In this document: one piece after another, positions 5,401 through 6,670 of the stretch
How positions within the stretch are numbered: position 1 is the first letter of the stretch
Layout of the letters: every line of letters starts with the position of its first letter
Assembly: GCA_028290805.1 (NCBI GenBank)
Contig: JAQGJA010000048.1
Coordinates: 1 to 6,670, forward strand
Reading direction: 5' to 3'
DNA length: 6,670 bases
Source: Alphaproteobacteria bacterium
Lineage (GTDB): Bacteria; Pseudomonadota; Alphaproteobacteria; Micavibrionales; SZUA-601
Position numbers and translations under genes: made by a program
The notes under the pieces: model-generated
Seen by the model: the letters and a program-made list of their open reading frames with translations, nothing else
Told to the model about the DNA's origin: nothing
Database searches by the model: none

Positions 5401-6670
5401 CTATTCTTTCTCCGCCTGCGCCTGTGGGCCGAAGGTGTTTTTCAAGACCTGTTCGTTCACCTTGATGCCCAGCTGCTGTTGCCAGCCGGCCAGGAATTGT
5501 TGTTGCAGTTCCTGGATCACGTTGTTCTTGATCGCATCGTTCAGCGTCGTCTTGGTTTTATCATCCGGTGCTTCACTGCTGGGCAGGATATCGCGCAGGC
5601 GCAGCAAGGTGGTGGTGCCGGAATTCTGCGTATAGGAAAGCGGGTTTTCCGGGCTGAGGGTAAACAGCAATTCGGCCGTTTCCTTGTTGAACTTGGCGGT
5701 AACGGCCGCTTTGTCGGATGGCGGTAAAGGCTGGACCGTCAGGCCCGCTTCTTTTACGGCTTTATCAAAGGCCTCCGGTTTTTTGGCATCATAAAGACCA
5801 ATCAGTTTTTCCGATAAGGCTGTAAGGTCCTTGGCGTCGCGTGATTTTTGCGCATCTGCCGTTACGCGGTCGCGCACGGCTGCAAATTCCGGGATCGCGG
5901 CAGGGACAATGCGCTTGATCTGGACCAGGGCATAGTCACCGGCGCTGCTGTCCAGAAGAGGGCTGATTTCGTCGCTCTCCAGCGTGAAGGCGGCTTCCTT
6001 GACGCGTTGCTGCACGGCGGTGGGCAGGGCGGATTTCTTTAATTGCTCGCCTGCTTCATTGATGGACAATCCCGAAATGGTTTCGGTCTTTTGGTTATAT
6101 TTAGTGGCGATGGCCTCCAAAGACGGTTCGCTTGCGATCAATTCGTCCAATTCACCGGAGAACACGTTCATCTGCTCGTCGTTTTTCTGGGCCTTGAGCT
6201 GTTCGGCGATCGTGGCTTTTGCTTCGTCAAAGCTGAGCGGCTTGGCGTCTTCGTAACTGATGACATTAAGTACATGCCAGCCCAGAGCCGTCTTGATCGG
6301 GCCAACCAGGCCGGCGGGTTTGGCGGGATACAGCGTTTTGATGAAATCTTTCGGCATGATGTTGCGCCCGTACCAGTCTGCTTTCAGAAACTGGTTCTTG
6401 TCGTCCTTGTATTTTTCCAAGGATGCAGGCTTGGCCTCCATAATCGCCTTGGCGGCTTTTTCATCGGGGGCGACCACCTGTTCCAGTCGGGCGCGCTCGG
6501 GCGACATGAACTGGTCTTTATGGGCGTCGTAATAAGCGCGAATTTCGTTTTCGGGGATGGCGGCATCTTTGATAAACAAGGATTGCGGCAAGACCAGGAC
6601 GGCGACATCGCTCGTTTCAGGTACACGGTAATTTTCCTTGTTTTCTTCAAAAAAGGCTTTGGCGTCGGTT
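5401..6670 (-). CDS. ppiD: Peptidyl-prolyl cis-trans isomerase, PpiD/SurA type, C-terminal part (cut by window edge)
   Basis: PpiD is an inner-membrane-anchored periplasmic chaperone of the parvulin class that helps exported and outer-membrane proteins fold. The frame is open from the right edge to the TAG at 5401-5403, giving 422 visible residues; the N-terminal anchor and the first chaperone segment are missing. The visible part begins TDAKAFFEENKENYRVPE and continues IPENEIRAYYDAHKDQFMSPERARLEQVV, the helix that leads into the parvulin domain in PpiD proteins. The parvulin-like domain covers visible residues about 59-136 (roughly 6262-6495) and ends in the family signature ALGWHVLNV. About 285 residues follow, mostly charged and helical, as in E. 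coli PpiD (623 aa), suggesting that about 200 residues lie outside the window. A TTG at 6589-6591 could be mistaken for a start, but the family match continues through it, so it is internal. The gene converges on the deacetylase gene. Neighbours upstream are unseen. PpiD fits better than SurA because of the long C-terminal region. Confidence 0.88.
   Translation of the reverse strand, partial: TDAKAFFEENKENYRVPETSDVAVLVLPQSLFIKDAAIPENEIRAYYDAHKDQFMSPERARLEQVVAPDEKAAKAIMEAKPASLEKYKDDKNQFLKADWYGRNIMPKDFIKTLYPAKPAGLVGPIKTALGWHVLNVISYEDAKPLSFDEAKATIAEQLKAQKNDEQMNVFSGELDELIASEPSLEAIATKYNQKTETISGLSINEAGEQLKKSALPTAVQQRVKEAAFTLESDEISPLLDSSAGDYALVQIKRIVPAAIPEFAAVRDRVTADAQKSRDAKDLTALSEKLIGLYDAKKPEAFDKAVKEAGLTVQPLPPSDKAAVTAKFNKETAELLFTLSPENPLSYTQNSGTTTLLRLRDILPSSEAPDDKTKTTLNDAIKNNVIQELQQQFLAGWQQQLGIKVNEQVLKNTFGPQAQAEKE

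Noticed and set aside
5268..5465. 65-codon plus-strand frame in the convergent spacer
   Set aside because: It runs through the palindromic repeat and into ppiD antisense, starts at a poor TTG and shows no protein-like features.
6589..6591. TTG as start codon of the isomerase gene
   Set aside because: The frame is open to the window edge and the PpiD-like sequence (FFEENKENYRVPE) continues upstream, so this is an internal Leu codon.

Overview
The window looks like chromosomal housekeeping DNA from an alphaproteobacterium with moderate-to-high GC. The evidence is the pairing of gltA and gltX on one strand with comEC divergent from gltX, an arrangement I recall from alphaproteobacteria. The ComEC C-terminus is also of the alphaproteobacterial type, with a cysteine-patterned, non-catalytic tail. 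The order or family cannot be resolved from this sequence. No plasmid, phage, CRISPR, transposase, tRNA or rRNA signal was seen.

Layout from left to right. (1) 1-198, minus: the first 66 codons of citrate synthase (gltA), cut by the window edge. (2) 199-330: a spacer with the gltA Shine-Dalgarno and a 9-bp inverted repeat that could mask it. (3) 331-1728, minus: complete glutamyl-tRNA synthetase (gltX). (4) 1729-1807: a short divergent control region with a candidate gltX promoter and a 7-bp direct repeat. (5) 1808-3964, plus: ComEC/Rec2 DNA-uptake channel, probably with a TTG start. (6) 3927-5189, plus: a membrane-anchored divergent polysaccharide deacetylase (DUF610/YibQ family) that overlaps the end of comEC by 38 nt. 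(7) 5190-5400: a spacer between convergent genes with a small hairpin and a degenerate palindromic element that looks like a dispersed intergenic repeat. (8) 5401-6670, minus: the C-terminal 422 codons of a PpiD/SurA-type periplasmic peptidyl-prolyl isomerase, cut by the right edge.

The genes fall into three transcription blocks: gltX then gltA leftward, comEC then the deacetylase rightward, and ppiD leftward into the convergent spacer. The left block links glutamate-tRNA charging and entry to the TCA cycle. The other two encode envelope functions: DNA uptake, cell-wall or polysaccharide processing, and outer-membrane protein folding. I found no convincing new biological system. The points most worth checking are the dispersed-repeat remnant, the possible frameshifted 3' end of comEC, and the comEC-deacetylase coupling.
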